Shown one piece after another: positions 37,367 through 46,069 of a stretch of 64,000 nucleotides of DNA; the stretch's first letter is position 1; each line of letters begins with the position of its first letter. Both the position numbers and the translations under genes were made by a program. The notes under the pieces are model-generated. The model had not been told where the DNA came from, searched no databases, and saw nothing but the letters and a program-made list of their open reading frames with translations. Location of the stretch: the NCBI RefSeq assembly GCF_001306115.1, contig NZ_LGCL01000021.1, positions 99,015 to 163,014 of the forward strand. Direction: 5' to 3'. This DNA comes from Ornatilinea apprima. GTDB lineage: Bacteria > Chloroflexota > Anaerolineae > Anaerolineales > Anaerolineaceae.

Positions 37367-39097
37367 ATGAAAGACGAAGACAAAATCATCATCCACGAGT
37401 GTCCGCGGAAGAATGTTGAAATATTTTTACCGGATGGGCGGGTTATTCAGGGTCCGCGCGGTTCGACGGTGGAAACTCTGCTGAAAAACGCTGGCCTTGA
37501 TTTTGTTGCGCCGTTGATGGGTGCGATTGTAAACAGCGATTTGCGCGAGCTAACCTATCCCATTGAGATTGACGCGCGCGTGAGACCGGTAACCATGGCA
37601 GAAGCCGATGGTGCCCGGATTTACCGCCGGTCCTTGACTTTTCTATTGGAAGCGGCGTTTGAAGAACTTTACCATGACTGCGCTCTGGCCGTTGACCATT
37701 CGGTGTCATCGGGCGGATTCTATTGTGAGGTGGTTGGCAATAAACCGCTATCCCAAGAAGATTTAGACCACTTAAATGCCTATATGCAGACGCTTGTGAC
37801 CGCAGACCTGCCCTTCGAGCGCTTGCAGGTGCCTTTGCAAGAAGCGGTGGATTATTTTAAACAAAAAGGGGAAGAAGAGAAGGTCAACCTGCTTAAATAT
37901 CGCACCAAGGCGCATTTAATGCTTTATCGCCTGGGTGAGCACCGTGATTATCATCACGGGTATATGGTGCCTTCTACGGGGTATCTGAAGTGGTTTGATC
38001 TGACCCGCCTGGGGGATGGTTTTGTGCTCCGCTTCCCACGCCGACATGCCCCAACGCAAATCCAGCCGCTGCCGAATACCAACCGGCTTCTGGAGACTTT
38101 TCAAACTTATGGAAGCTGGCTTAATCGCCTGGGGATTGCCTCAATTGGCACCCTGAATGACGCCATCCAGGCAGACCGCATCCGCGAGGTTGTGCTTGTC
38201 TCTGAGGCGCTGCAAGAGCAAAAAATAGCTGAGATCGCCCGCGAGATTGCCGAGGCGCAACCGCACAAAAAGATCGTTCTGATCGCAGGGCCATCTTCCT
38301 CCGGCAAGACAACTTTTGCCAAACGGCTGGCGATTCAGTTGCTGGCGCGGGGGATTTCACCTTTCGCGTTGGAATTGGATAATTATTTTGTTGATCGTGA
38401 AAAAACGCCCAAAGACGAAGAGGGAAAATTTGATTTTGAATCGCTGGGCGCGTTGAACACAACGGCGCTGAGTGATCACTTGCAGCGATTGATCAGGGGA
38501 GAAGAAGTACAGCTGTTGCGCTTCAATTTTCACTCGGGTTTAAGCGAAACCGGCGATGTGGTGCGGATTGGTAAGGATCAGGTCATCATCCTCGAAGGCA
38601 TTCACGGATTGAATCCGAATATGTTGCCAATCATCCCTACCGACAGCACATTCCGCATTTATTGTTCGTGCATGACCCAGTTAAACCTGGATAGGCAGAA
38701 TCGGATTTCGACGACTGATTCCCGGCTGATCCGGCGGATTGTGCGCGACGCGCGCGAGCGGGGTTACTCGGCGCGCCAGACGATTTTCCAGTGGGAATCG
38801 GTGCGGCGCGGGGAGAAACGCAATATATTTCCTTATCAGGAATATGCCGATGAGATGTTCAATTCGGCGCTGGTGTTTGAACTGGCGGCATTAAAATCAC
38901 TAGCAGAGCCGCTCTTACGCCAGGTGCCCTTTGGTTCGCCGGAAAATATCGAGGCAAAGCGTCTGCTGGCTCTGTTGGAATGGTTTTTACCACTTGATGT
39001 GGACCTGATCCCTGATAATTCTATTCTGCGCGAATTCATTGGAGGGTCGATTTTGAAGGGCTTCCGCCTGTGGGAGAGCAATATCAACTCACAATGA
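37367..39097 (+). CDS. TGS-domain nucleoside (uridine-like) kinase
   Basis: A 576-residue protein with three parts: an N-terminal TGS/ubiquitin-like domain (about residues 10-75), a segment like the threonyl-tRNA synthetase editing/SAD region (about 80-240, with DHSVSSGGFYCEV and REVVLVSEALQEQK), and a C-terminal phosphoribulokinase/uridine-kinase domain. The P-loop is AGPSSSGKTT with Gly308 and Lys314, followed by ALELDNYFVDRE. This architecture is a known nucleoside-kinase subfamily in Thermotogae and Clostridia; substrate specificity is not predictable here. AGGAGGG precedes the ATG. It is followed by a bidirectional hairpin and convergent genes. Confidence 0.87.
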   Translation: MKDEDKIIIHECPRKNVEIFLPDGRVIQGPRGSTVETLLKNAGLDFVAPLMGAIVNSDLRELTYPIEIDARVRPVTMAEADGARIYRRSLTFLLEAAFEELYHDCALAVDHSVSSGGFYCEVVGNKPLSQEDLDHLNAYMQTLVTADLPFERLQVPLQEAVDYFKQKGEEEKVNLLKYRTKAHLMLYRLGEHRDYHHGYMVPSTGYLKWFDLTRLGDGFVLRFPRRHAPTQIQPLPNTNRLLETFQTYGSWLNRLGIASIGTLNDAIQADRIREVVLVSEALQEQKIAEIAREIAEAQPHKKIVLIAGPSSSGKTTFAKRLAIQLLARGISPFALELDNYFVDREKTPKDEEGKFDFESLGALNTTALSDHLQRLIRGEEVQLLRFNFHSGLSETGDVVRIGKDQVIILEGIHGLNPNMLPIIPTDSTFRIYCSCMTQLNLDRQNRISTTDSRLIRRIVRDARERGYSARQTIFQWESVRRGEKRNIFPYQEYADEMFNSALVFELAALKSLAEPLLRQVPFGSPENIEAKRLLALLEWFLPLDVDLIPDNSILREFIGGSILKGFRLWESNINSQ

Positions 39098-39119
39098 GCG
39101 GCCAGATTGGGAATAATAA

Positions 39120-39154
39120 ACAAAGCGGCGGGCTTTACGGGCTCGCCGCTTTGT
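39120..39154. terminator. bidirectional terminator between convergent genes
   Basis: ACAAAGCGGCG and CGCCGCTTTGT form a perfect 11-bp stem with a 13-nt loop in the 79-bp gap between the nucleoside kinase gene and the convergent aminotransferase gene. The A/T-rich stem base can serve as U-tract on either strand. Confidence 0.75.
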
Positions 39155-39176
39155 TGTATGAGTTGAGAGTGGTTTT

Positions 39177-40400
39177 TTACTCGATGCTGATAAATTTGCG
39201 GATGACGCGCGCCAGACGCCCAATGCCTTCTTCAATTTGCTCTGTTGTTGAGTAACTAAAATTAAGCCGCATGGTGTTATGACCGCCTCCGCAAGGGAAG
39301 AAGGATGCGCCTGGTACAAAGGCCACCTTTTCTTTGATCGCTTCCGTGAAGATTTGTGCGGTGTCGATCTCTTCTGGCAGCGTGGCCCACAAGAAAAGAC
39401 CACCTTGGGGATGAGTCCAGCGCACCCCTGCGGGCATTTCGCGTGCCAGGCTGTTGAGCATAGCATCGCGGCGCTCGCGATAGACCTTACGGATCAAGTG
39501 GATATGCTCGTCGAGGAAACCGTTTTTAATAACCTCATACGCAACTACCTGGTTGAAGGTAGCGGTGTGCAGGTCAGCGCCTTGTTTGGATAGCACCATT
39601 TTGCGAATAACTTCGGGAGGAGCCACCACCCAGGCCAGGCGCAACCCAGGGGCAAGTGTTTTAGAGAACGTGCTCAGGTAGATGACGTTGCCAGAGTAGC
39701 AGCTGTTGGTTTCGCGGATACGGCAATCCAGTACTTCCACGGCGGGAATATGGTCTCCTTCGTAGCGGAGCTGCCCGTAGGGGTCATCTTCGACAATTGG
39801 AACGCCATACCGCTCTGCCAGATCAACCAGTTGCTTACGCCGTTCGAGAGGCAAGGTGGTTCCAGAGGGGTTCTGGAAGTTCGGCAGAACGTATATGAAC
39901 TTGGGACCGTAGCGCAAAGCATGGTCCAGGGCATCGGTGATCATACCGTCATCATCTGATGGCACGGTAACGAAATCCGCGCCATAGGCGTTCCAGGCTT
40001 GAATGGCGCCAAGATATGTGGGCGCTTCGGTGAGAATTTTGTCACCCGGATTGATGAATGTTTTTCCCAACAGATCCAGGGCTTGCTGGCTGCCTGAGGT
40101 AATGAGAATATTGTCTGCGGTTACACCAATGCCGTATTGTGATGTGATTTCCGCGATTTTTTCGCGCAAGGGTTGGTACCCTTCGGTGGTGCCATACTGC
40201 AGTGCAAGCGATCCTTCTTCTATCAAAACTTTTGTGCAGGCCTGGTTAAATTCCTTAATCGGGAAAACATCTGGGCCAGGCAAGCCACCGGCGAAAGAGA
40301 TAACGTCTGGTTCTGTCACCAGTTTGAGCAATTCACGGATTGCTGAGCTTTGCATGCGTTGTGTGCGCTGAGCGAAGCGGTGATCCCAAGCAGTTTCCAT
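39177..40400 (-). CDS. PLP-dependent aminotransferase, LysN/2-aminoadipate-type class I/II
   Basis: A 407-residue fold-type I aminotransferase. FAGGLPGPDVFP near residue 36, LQYGTTEGYQPLRE, ITSGSQQALDL, PNFQNPSGTT, VEDDPYGQLRYEG and the PLP Lys247 in LSTFSKTLAPGLRLAW are typical of the LysN/ARO8/MocR-catalytic group, which transaminates 2-aminoadipate, aromatic or branched-chain amino acids. No regulatory helix-turn-helix is attached. AAAGGAGA lies before the ATG. It is separated from the upstream GlyA-GcvT gene by a strong terminator, so it must have its own promoter or rely on read-through. Exact substrate is uncertain. Confidence 0.9.
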   Translation of the reverse strand: METAWDHRFAQRTQRMQSSAIRELLKLVTEPDVISFAGGLPGPDVFPIKEFNQACTKVLIEEGSLALQYGTTEGYQPLREKIAEITSQYGIGVTADNILITSGSQQALDLLGKTFINPGDKILTEAPTYLGAIQAWNAYGADFVTVPSDDDGMITDALDHALRYGPKFIYVLPNFQNPSGTTLPLERRKQLVDLAERYGVPIVEDDPYGQLRYEGDHIPAVEVLDCRIRETNSCYSGNVIYLSTFSKTLAPGLRLAWVVAPPEVIRKMVLSKQGADLHTATFNQVVAYEVIKNGFLDEHIHLIRKVYRERRDAMLNSLAREMPAGVRWTHPQGGLFLWATLPEEIDTAQIFTEAIKEKVAFVPGASFFPCGGGHNTMRLNFSYSTTEQIEEGIGRLARVIRKFISIE

Positions 40401-40430
40401 TCGCGGTCTCCTTTAGAAGGTTGTGCTAAA

Positions 40431-40464
40431 AAAGGGGAGCCGGTTGGTTTTACCAGGCTCCCCT
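40431..40464 (-). terminator. glyA-gcvT terminator
   Basis: On the minus strand, AGGGGAGCC and GGCTCCCCT pair perfectly around a 14-nt loop and are followed by TTTTT. It lies directly after the fusion gene's stop at 40473. Confidence 0.85.
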
Positions 40465-40472
40465 AATGGTGA

Positions 40473-43400
40473 TTAAGGTTTCGGGAAGCGGCTAATTATG
40501 ATCGCGCTGGAGGGTAAAGTTACTCGATCTCCACTCGCAAGCTGAGCGGGAGCCTTGCCTGGCTTATCCGCAGCACCCTGATAGATCAAAATTGTAGCGC
40601 CTTCCTCATCATATTTCAGATCAATAAATGCCTGGCCGGTCAGGTAGCCATCGCTGTCAATGGCGCAGCTGGTTACATAACCGATCACTTTGCCTTTCTT
40701 ATCCATCACGGGGTCACCAGAATGCGCCATGCGCACGCCTTTTTCTTCAAAGCGAAAACGAATCACTTCGCCTTTGCGAGCGGCTTCGCGGCGGAGGAAG
40801 GCGTCGCGGCCGATGAACCAGGGTTTGTAGGTTTTAACATAATAGCCAAACCCGGCTTCGGCCACCCCTAGATTCTTCTCGCCGCCCATTTCATGACCGT
40901 AAAGCGGCAGCCCGGCTTCGGTGCGAAGGGAATCGCGCGCGCCCAAACCGCAGGGTTTAAGCCCCATTGGCGCGCCTACCTCCATCAACTTGGCCCACAA
41001 TGCCGGTGCCTGATCCGGGTGGATGAAGAGTTCGAAGGCCATCTTTTCGCCGGTGTAACCGGTGCGTGAGACAACCAGGTCAAAACCGCCCACAACCGCC
41101 TCGGTCAGATTGGTGCGTTTCAGGCGCATGATGCGCTGGCGTGTTGCGGCATCACAGCCCAATGCCAGCAGAATATCGCGAGATTTGGGCCCCTGGAGGG
41201 CAATATCCACACGCATTTCTACACCGGCTTGCGGGTCGCGCAAATTGCGAAGAATCACATTGCGGCCAAAGGCGCGGGCTTGGGGAACGTTGGGATCCAC
41301 CATCACTTTCCCATTCAACACCGCGTTGAGCCAGGCCCAGTTTTTGTCGTCATTACTGGCGTTGACGACCACCAGGTATTTGTCCGCGGAGCGGCGGTAT
41401 ACCAGCAGGTCGTCAATCACATTGGCGTCCACATCCAGGAAGTGGGTGTAGCAAGATTCACCAACGGCCAGGCTGGCCATATCGTTGGCGCAAACACTAT
41501 CGAGAAACACGGGCGCGTCTGGCCCCTCACACTGGTAAACGCCCATGTGCGAAACGTCAAACAGACCGGCAGCCTGGCGGGTTGCCTGGTGTTCTTCACC
41601 CACTGATGTGTACCAAACGGGCATTTCCCACCCGGCAAAGGGTATTAGTTTCGCGCCAGCTTGTTTGTGCGTTTCATACAGAGAAGTGCGGCGAAGTTCG
41701 GCAGTTTCTTTTTCTTCCCATGCGAATTTGGGAAGAGCCTCGCCAGAGGCGGGTGAAATGCCGATGTAATAGGGTTTCCGGGAATCGCCGGCGTCTACGG
41801 TTGTCGCGTGTGACGCGGGTGGTTCTGTTTCTTTGACAATAACCGGACCGGGGATTTTCTTAAGCAGATCCGGGTCGAACCGGATATAGCCATCAGAGAG
41901 GTCGCGCAGCCATGTGGCAGCAACGCCGAAGTGTTCAGACGGCATGGAGAAAATATATTTGCCATCAGCCGTGAGGGTTAAGGTGCCGTTCACCTCTCCT
42001 AGTGGTGTAACCAGGCTGGTTTTCTGGCTGGTACCCGGCGATAGCGCTTCAACATCGCTGGAGAAGACAAAATTGAGGAATGGGCGCAGGGCGTTATTCG
42101 GCTGCAGAATATCGGCGTTGGAGGTGGGACCGTATGTGCCCACCTGGAAAACGCCCTGAGTGGAGATTTCAAGTGCGCTCCAGGCTGATTTATTGGCCGG
42201 TTGGTCATCCAGGTAGAAGAAATGCGGGTAGCCTGATTTTTGAGTGGCTTCCACCCGCGCGGCAGCATCGCACAAGGCGCGAACACGCCGTTTGGTATCT
42301 TCCAATACCTTAAAATCGACTTTGGCACGCAGATCAAAGCCTTTTCGGCTGGCCTGTTTGAATGGAACGGTGGCGAAAAGAACATCGGCAATAATGTCGG
42401 CGACCTCAATCATTTCTTTTTCGCCCAGGCCGCGCTGTGTCATCCAGGGGGTGCCATAGCGAATACCGGAAGCTGCCAGCGCGCTTTTATCTCCGGGTAT
42501 GGTGTTGCGGTTCAGAACAATCCCAACTACATCCAGAATGCGGGCGGCCATATCACCAGATAATTCAGCGCCATCGGGACCTTTAATGGACTTGCAATCA
42601 ACATTGCCCAGGTGGGTGTTGGTGCCGCCAAAAGGAATACGAAGACCGCGCTCTTGCAGGCGGTTGGTGAGGGCCGCCGCGTTTCGGATGATCTGCTTTT
42701 GGAGATGAACGAACTGCTCAGTTTTGGACAGCTTGAAGATTAAAGCCAGGGCGGCCATGGTGTTCACATGCGGCCCGCCTTGCTCACCCGGAAAGACCGC
42801 CCGGTCAATTTTCTTGGCCAGTCCGGCATCGGTTGTGATAATGCTCGCGCCTCGCGGTCCGGTGAGGGTTTTATGCGTGGTAAAGGTAACGATGTGGGCA
42901 TACCCGATTGGAGAGGGTACTGCTTTGGCAGCCACAAGGCCGGCGATATGTGAGATATCGGCCAGCAGGTAGGCGCCAACGGAATCTGCAATCTGGCGGA
43001 AACGCTGCCAATCGGGCACAAAGGGATAGGATGAATATCCGGCCACGATGATTTTGGGTTTATTTTCTTCAGCGATTTTTTGAACGGCGTCGTAGTCAAT
43101 TTTTTCGCTGGATGGGTCTACGGTGTAATGGACCGCGTTATAGAGTTTTCCAGAGCGGTTGACAGGTGAGCCATGCGTGAGGTGACCGCCGTGCAGCAAA
43201 TTCATACCCATAATGGTGTCGCCCGGGTTGATCAGGGCGTGATAAACGGCGTTATTGGCGGGAGCGCCAGAAAGAGCCTGAACATTGACAAATAATTGTT
43301 CCGCCGGATATCGATCGGTGGCGTATACCTCGGCGCAGCGGCGGCGAGCCAACGACTCAGCCAGATCAGCATATTCGACACCTTTGTAGTAGCGGGGATC

Positions 43401-43664
43401 ACTGTACCGCCGAAAGTGGACTAATCGCGCCGGATAGTCGAGAATTTGGTCTTCTGTCATCCAGCGGGTTTCTTCGTCCGGGTATCCTTCTGCATAGAGG
43501 TTTTGAAACGAAGAAGAAAGTAGTTCTCTTACAGCCAGTGGAGCGGTGCTTTCGCTGGGGATGAGAATCAATTTTCGATGCTGGCGTTCTGCTTCAATCT
43601 GGTTGAGTTCCAATAATGCTGGGTCTAAATCCGACAACGTTCCGTGGAATAACAGGTCATCCAT
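40473..43664 (-). CDS. Serine hydroxymethyltransferase-aminomethyltransferase fusion (GlyA-GcvT)
   Basis: A 1063-residue bifunctional protein. Residues about 15-470 are serine hydroxymethyltransferase: the PLP Lys265 lies in TTHKTLTGPRG, with ALSGAPANNAVYHAL and HGGHLTHGSPVNRSG upstream. Residues about 655-1063 are glycine-cleavage T protein: THKQAGAKLIPFAGWEMPVWY, LFDVSHMG, GARDSLRTEAGLPLYGHEM and the C-terminal beta domain. Between them, about 170 residues (480-650) belong to neither classic enzyme. Both domains exchange one-carbon units between glycine/serine and tetrahydrofolate, so fusion could channel methylene-THF. GcvH and GcvP genes are not in the window. AAGGAG precedes the ATG; a promoter lies about 150 bp upstream. 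Confidence 0.95.
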   Translation of the reverse strand: MDDLLFHGTLSDLDPALLELNQIEAERQHRKLILIPSESTAPLAVRELLSSSFQNLYAEGYPDEETRWMTEDQILDYPARLVHFRRYSDPRYYKGVEYADLAESLARRRCAEVYATDRYPAEQLFVNVQALSGAPANNAVYHALINPGDTIMGMNLLHGGHLTHGSPVNRSGKLYNAVHYTVDPSSEKIDYDAVQKIAEENKPKIIVAGYSSYPFVPDWQRFRQIADSVGAYLLADISHIAGLVAAKAVPSPIGYAHIVTFTTHKTLTGPRGASIITTDAGLAKKIDRAVFPGEQGGPHVNTMAALALIFKLSKTEQFVHLQKQIIRNAAALTNRLQERGLRIPFGGTNTHLGNVDCKSIKGPDGAELSGDMAARILDVVGIVLNRNTIPGDKSALAASGIRYGTPWMTQRGLGEKEMIEVADIIADVLFATVPFKQASRKGFDLRAKVDFKVLEDTKRRVRALCDAAARVEATQKSGYPHFFYLDDQPANKSAWSALEISTQGVFQVGTYGPTSNADILQPNNALRPFLNFVFSSDVEALSPGTSQKTSLVTPLGEVNGTLTLTADGKYIFSMPSEHFGVAATWLRDLSDGYIRFDPDLLKKIPGPVIVKETEPPASHATTVDAGDSRKPYYIGISPASGEALPKFAWEEKETAELRRTSLYETHKQAGAKLIPFAGWEMPVWYTSVGEEHQATRQAAGLFDVSHMGVYQCEGPDAPVFLDSVCANDMASLAVGESCYTHFLDVDANVIDDLLVYRRSADKYLVVVNASNDDKNWAWLNAVLNGKVMVDPNVPQARAFGRNVILRNLRDPQAGVEMRVDIALQGPKSRDILLALGCDAATRQRIMRLKRTNLTEAVVGGFDLVVSRTGYTGEKMAFELFIHPDQAPALWAKLMEVGAPMGLKPCGLGARDSLRTEAGLPLYGHEMGGEKNLGVAEAGFGYYVKTYKPWFIGRDAFLRREAARKGEVIRFRFEEKGVRMAHSGDPVMDKKGKVIGYVTSCAIDSDGYLTGQAFIDLKYDEEGATILIYQGAADKPGKAPAQLASGDRVTLPSSAIIISRFPKP

Positions 43665-43701
43665 AAAGGCCGCTCCTTAATTTTATTTTTTTTCTTACCA
43701 G

Positions 43702-43842
43702 CTATTGAACCGTCTTCTCCCCTTTGATGCAGCGAGATGCAATTTCTTTAAGCATTTCAGTTCTCCGGCTGGCTGTGAGGTTCTTAGCAATATTTAATTT
43801 TTCATCTAAATTTATTCTAACGCCGCGACCCATAAGGGTCAA
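43702..43842 (-). CDS. possible small protein (43-46 residues) upstream of glyA-gcvT
   Basis: An open frame reads from a TTG at 43842, one base after the alpha/beta hydrolase stop and 6 nt after GGAGGAG, or from an ATG at 43833, to a TAG at 43702. The product would be charged and helix-prone: MGRGVRINLDEKLNIAKNL, then TASRRTEMLKEIASR and a C-terminal CIKGEKTVQ. It resembles nothing I recognise. The same DNA carries a good promoter (TTGACC/TAGAAT), whose transcripts would start inside the frame. It could therefore be a coupled small gene or simply chance coding over a promoter. Confidence 0.3.
   Translation of the reverse strand: MTLMGRGVRINLDEKLNIAKNLTASRRTEMLKEIASRCIKGEKTVQ
43814..43842 (-). 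promoter_or_regulatory. promoter for glyA-gcvT (TTGACC, 17 nt, TAGAAT)
   Basis: On the minus strand, TTGACC (43842-43837), a 17-nt spacer and TAGAAT (43819-43814). The predicted start site is near 43807, leaving a leader of about 140 nt before the GlyA-GcvT ATG. I see no glycine-riboswitch-like structure in this leader. Confidence 0.65.
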
Positions 43843-43843
43843 G

Positions 43844-44698
43844 TTACACTCCTCCACCGCTTTGTAGATTTAATACCGAAACAACCCAATCCAGCAAGGT
43901 CTGAAAGACGATGTCCTTTTCCGGCTCGTTGTGTAATTCGTGATAAAAACCATCCCAAAGCTTGTAAGTTGTACAGCGGGGGCTGGCTTGTGCGAAGCGG
44001 ATCACCGGATCGGGGTTGACCAGGCGGTCGGCGCTGCCGACCATCAGCAAGGTAGGTACTGAAAGGGATGCGGCATTCTCAAGAATCCATTTTCCTTTTT
44101 CGATCAAATCAAGACCCAAAGCAAAGGAGACTCGGTCGTGAGTGAGCGGGTCGCTGCGGTAGGCTTGAACTACCTGCGGGTCTCTGGAGAGGCCGGTCAG
44201 GTCGAGCTGGTTGTTGATCGTACCGGCAGGAAGGATATTTGCCAGCAGGCGAGCCATGAACAGAGTGGCGGCGGATGGCGGGTTGGCGGGGATCAGACCG
44301 GGACTGGTCACCACGGCCGCGTCAACACCGTTGGGATGGGTCAGCAGGTGATACAACACCAGGGCGCCCCCAAGGCTGTGCCCGTAAAGAATGAGCGGAA
44401 TTTTGGGCTGATTTCTGGAAACTTCCGCGCAAAAATCGGCCAGCATTCGAGAGACGAAAGAATAAGAAGGGATATGCCCTCTGCTGCCCTGAGTTTGGCC
44501 GTGCCCGGGCAGATCAAAGGTATAAACAGCGATACCTTTATCCGTCAGGTAGCTGGCAAGATGGGCGTACCGCCCCGAATGCTCGCCTAATCCGTGGACC
44601 AGAACAACGCATGCACGAATTGAAGATTCAGGCAGCCACGTGCGGGTATAGATTTGCAGCCCGTTTTCTGTTTTCCACGAACCTGTCTCTGATCTCAT
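43844..44698 (-). CDS. Alpha/beta hydrolase, monoacylglycerol lipase/lysophospholipase-like
   Basis: A 284-residue serine hydrolase. VVLVHGLGEHSGRYAHLA near residue 33 forms the HG oxyanion region, YGHSLGGALVLY carries the nucleophile Ser, GSADRLVNPD the acidic residue and FYHELHNEPE the catalytic His. This arrangement matches the Hydrolase_4 group of monoglyceride lipases and lysophospholipases, including the typical DLPGHGQTQGSRGH cap-side motif. No signal peptide is evident, so it is probably cytoplasmic or membrane-associated. GAGG lies 4 nt before the ATG. It runs divergently from the M29 aminopeptidase gene. Confidence 0.88.
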   Translation of the reverse strand: MRSETGSWKTENGLQIYTRTWLPESSIRACVVLVHGLGEHSGRYAHLASYLTDKGIAVYTFDLPGHGQTQGSRGHIPSYSFVSRMLADFCAEVSRNQPKIPLILYGHSLGGALVLYHLLTHPNGVDAAVVTSPGLIPANPPSAATLFMARLLANILPAGTINNQLDLTGLSRDPQVVQAYRSDPLTHDRVSFALGLDLIEKGKWILENAASLSVPTLLMVGSADRLVNPDPVIRFAQASPRCTTYKLWDGFYHELHNEPEKDIVFQTLLDWVVSVLNLQSGGGV

Positions 44699-44730
44699 TG
44701 CGCCTCGATTCTTTTTGGGGTAGCAGCGGC

Positions 44731-44736
44731 TATAAT
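44731..44736 (+). promoter_or_regulatory. -10 box (TATAAT) for the M29 aminopeptidase gene
   Basis: A perfect TATAAT in the divergent spacer, with a weak TTCTTT 16 nt upstream. The leader to the ATG at 44816 would be about 73 nt and contains GAGAGGAAACG as ribosome binding site. Confidence 0.45.
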
Positions 44737-44815
44737 ATGGATAGACAAAGGAAAGTGTATATTACCTGAATAAAAAGAGCAAGAGAAATTTTTTTACACG
44801 AGAGAGGAAACGAAG

Positions 44816-45925
44816 ATGCGTGATTTGCGAGTAGACAAGCTGGCCGAATTGTTGGTGAATTATTCATTGGAAATTCAACCTGGAGAAAAAACCTTGATCT
44901 GGGCAGACACGCCCTCTGCGCCACTGATTCAGGCGACGTATGAGCAGATAATCCATCAAGGCGCTTTCCCGTTTGTTTACGCTGTGCTGCCGGGGCTGGC
45001 AGAGGCGCTGTTGGAGTATGGCACCGATGAGCAAATTCGCTTTACCCCCGAGCCATTTGCGCAAATTTTCGAGACTTTTGACAGCATGGTTTTTATTCGC
45101 TCTCTCGAAAATACGCGGTTTTTAGGCCGGGCTGATGCAGCAAAGGTGGTTGAACGCGAGAAGGGATTAGGAAAGCTGCGCAAAATTTACACTGAGCGAA
45201 CCGCTAAAGGTCAGTTTCGCTGGGTTTTAACGCTTTTCCCCACCAATGCCCATGCCCAAGACGCGGATATGGCGCTCCGCGATTATGAAAATTTCGTGTT
45301 CAATGCCTGCCTGCCCGATCTGAATGACCCAGTTTCGTATTGGAAAGAGGTTTCGGCTTACCAGGCGCGAATTATTGAATGGCTCAAAGGGAAAGAGCGC
45401 GTTCATGTTTTGGGTAAGGATACTGATTTGCGCTTGCGGATTGATAACCGCAAATTCATTAATTGTGACTGTCATGTGAATGTCCCTGACGGCGAGGTTT
45501 ACACCGGTCCGGTTGAAGACAGTTTGGAAGGGCATGTTCACTTCTCGTATCCGGCGATATATCGCGGCAAAGAGGTGCTGGGGGTTCGCCTGCAGTTTGA
45601 AAAAGGCAAGGTGGTGAGCGCCACTGCGGACAAGAATGAGGCCTATTTGAACAAAATGCTGGATACAGACGCGGGCTCGCGTTATGTGGGTGAATTTGCG
45701 ATTGGCACCAACAAGATGATTCAGCAGTTCACCGGGCAAATTCTATTTGATGAGAAAATTGGCGGCAGTTTTCACATGGCGATGGGAAATGGTTACCCGG
45801 AAACGGGCAGTATAAACCAGTCTCTCATCCATTGGGATATGATCTGCGATTTACGCGACGGTGGTCAGATCTGGGTGGATGATCAATTGATCTATGAAAA
45901 TGGTGATTTTGTATTAGACATCTAA
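44816..45925 (+). CDS. M29-family metalloaminopeptidase (AmpS/AmpT-like)
   Basis: A 369-residue thermophilic-type leucyl aminopeptidase of family M29, which removes N-terminal residues from peptides in the cytoplasm. It has the expected N-terminal opening (LAELLVNYSLEIQPGEKTLI) and the metal-binding C-terminal half with VGEFAIGTN, the FDEKIGGSFHMAMG block and LIHWDMICDL, which provide Glu, His and Asp ligands for two metal ions. The length is slightly shorter than typical 400-residue members. GAGAGGAAACG precedes the ATG. A hairpin terminator follows. It is divergent from a lipase-like gene and does not appear to be in an operon. Confidence 0.93.
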   Translation: MRDLRVDKLAELLVNYSLEIQPGEKTLIWADTPSAPLIQATYEQIIHQGAFPFVYAVLPGLAEALLEYGTDEQIRFTPEPFAQIFETFDSMVFIRSLENTRFLGRADAAKVVEREKGLGKLRKIYTERTAKGQFRWVLTLFPTNAHAQDADMALRDYENFVFNACLPDLNDPVSYWKEVSAYQARIIEWLKGKERVHVLGKDTDLRLRIDNRKFINCDCHVNVPDGEVYTGPVEDSLEGHVHFSYPAIYRGKEVLGVRLQFEKGKVVSATADKNEAYLNKMLDTDAGSRYVGEFAIGTNKMIQQFTGQILFDEKIGGSFHMAMGNGYPETGSINQSLIHWDMICDLRDGGQIWVDDQLIYENGDFVLDI

Positions 45926-45947
45926 CCATTCTATTTCAGCAGGTGTG

Positions 45948-45990
45948 AACTCTCCGGGGCATTCCTAGAAAGTCCTGGAGAGTTTTGTTA
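45948..45990 (+). terminator. terminator after the M29 aminopeptidase gene
   Basis: AACTCTCC at 45948-45955 pairs with GGAGAGTT at 45977-45984, extended by partly paired bases, and is followed by TTGTT. The T-rich end overlaps the next promoter. Confidence 0.65.
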
Positions 45991-45994
45991 TGAT
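45986..45994 (+). promoter_or_regulatory. extended -10 (TGTTATGAT) for the sigma factor gene
   Basis: TGTTATGAT immediately follows the terminator stem. The predicted transcription start near 46001 leaves a leader of about 70 nt if translation begins at the TTG at 46070. Confidence 0.5.
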
Positions 45995-46069
45995 AGAGAT
46001 GGGAAGAGGGTTGGTAACTCTGCGGTGAGTTTCGGGTTAATTGTATTAACTGAACCACAAGGATACCTC

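Noticed and set aside
43665..43813. Glycine riboswitch in the glyA-gcvT leader
   Set aside because: The leader was read for the conserved purine-rich cores and paired stems of glycine aptamers; none were seen.
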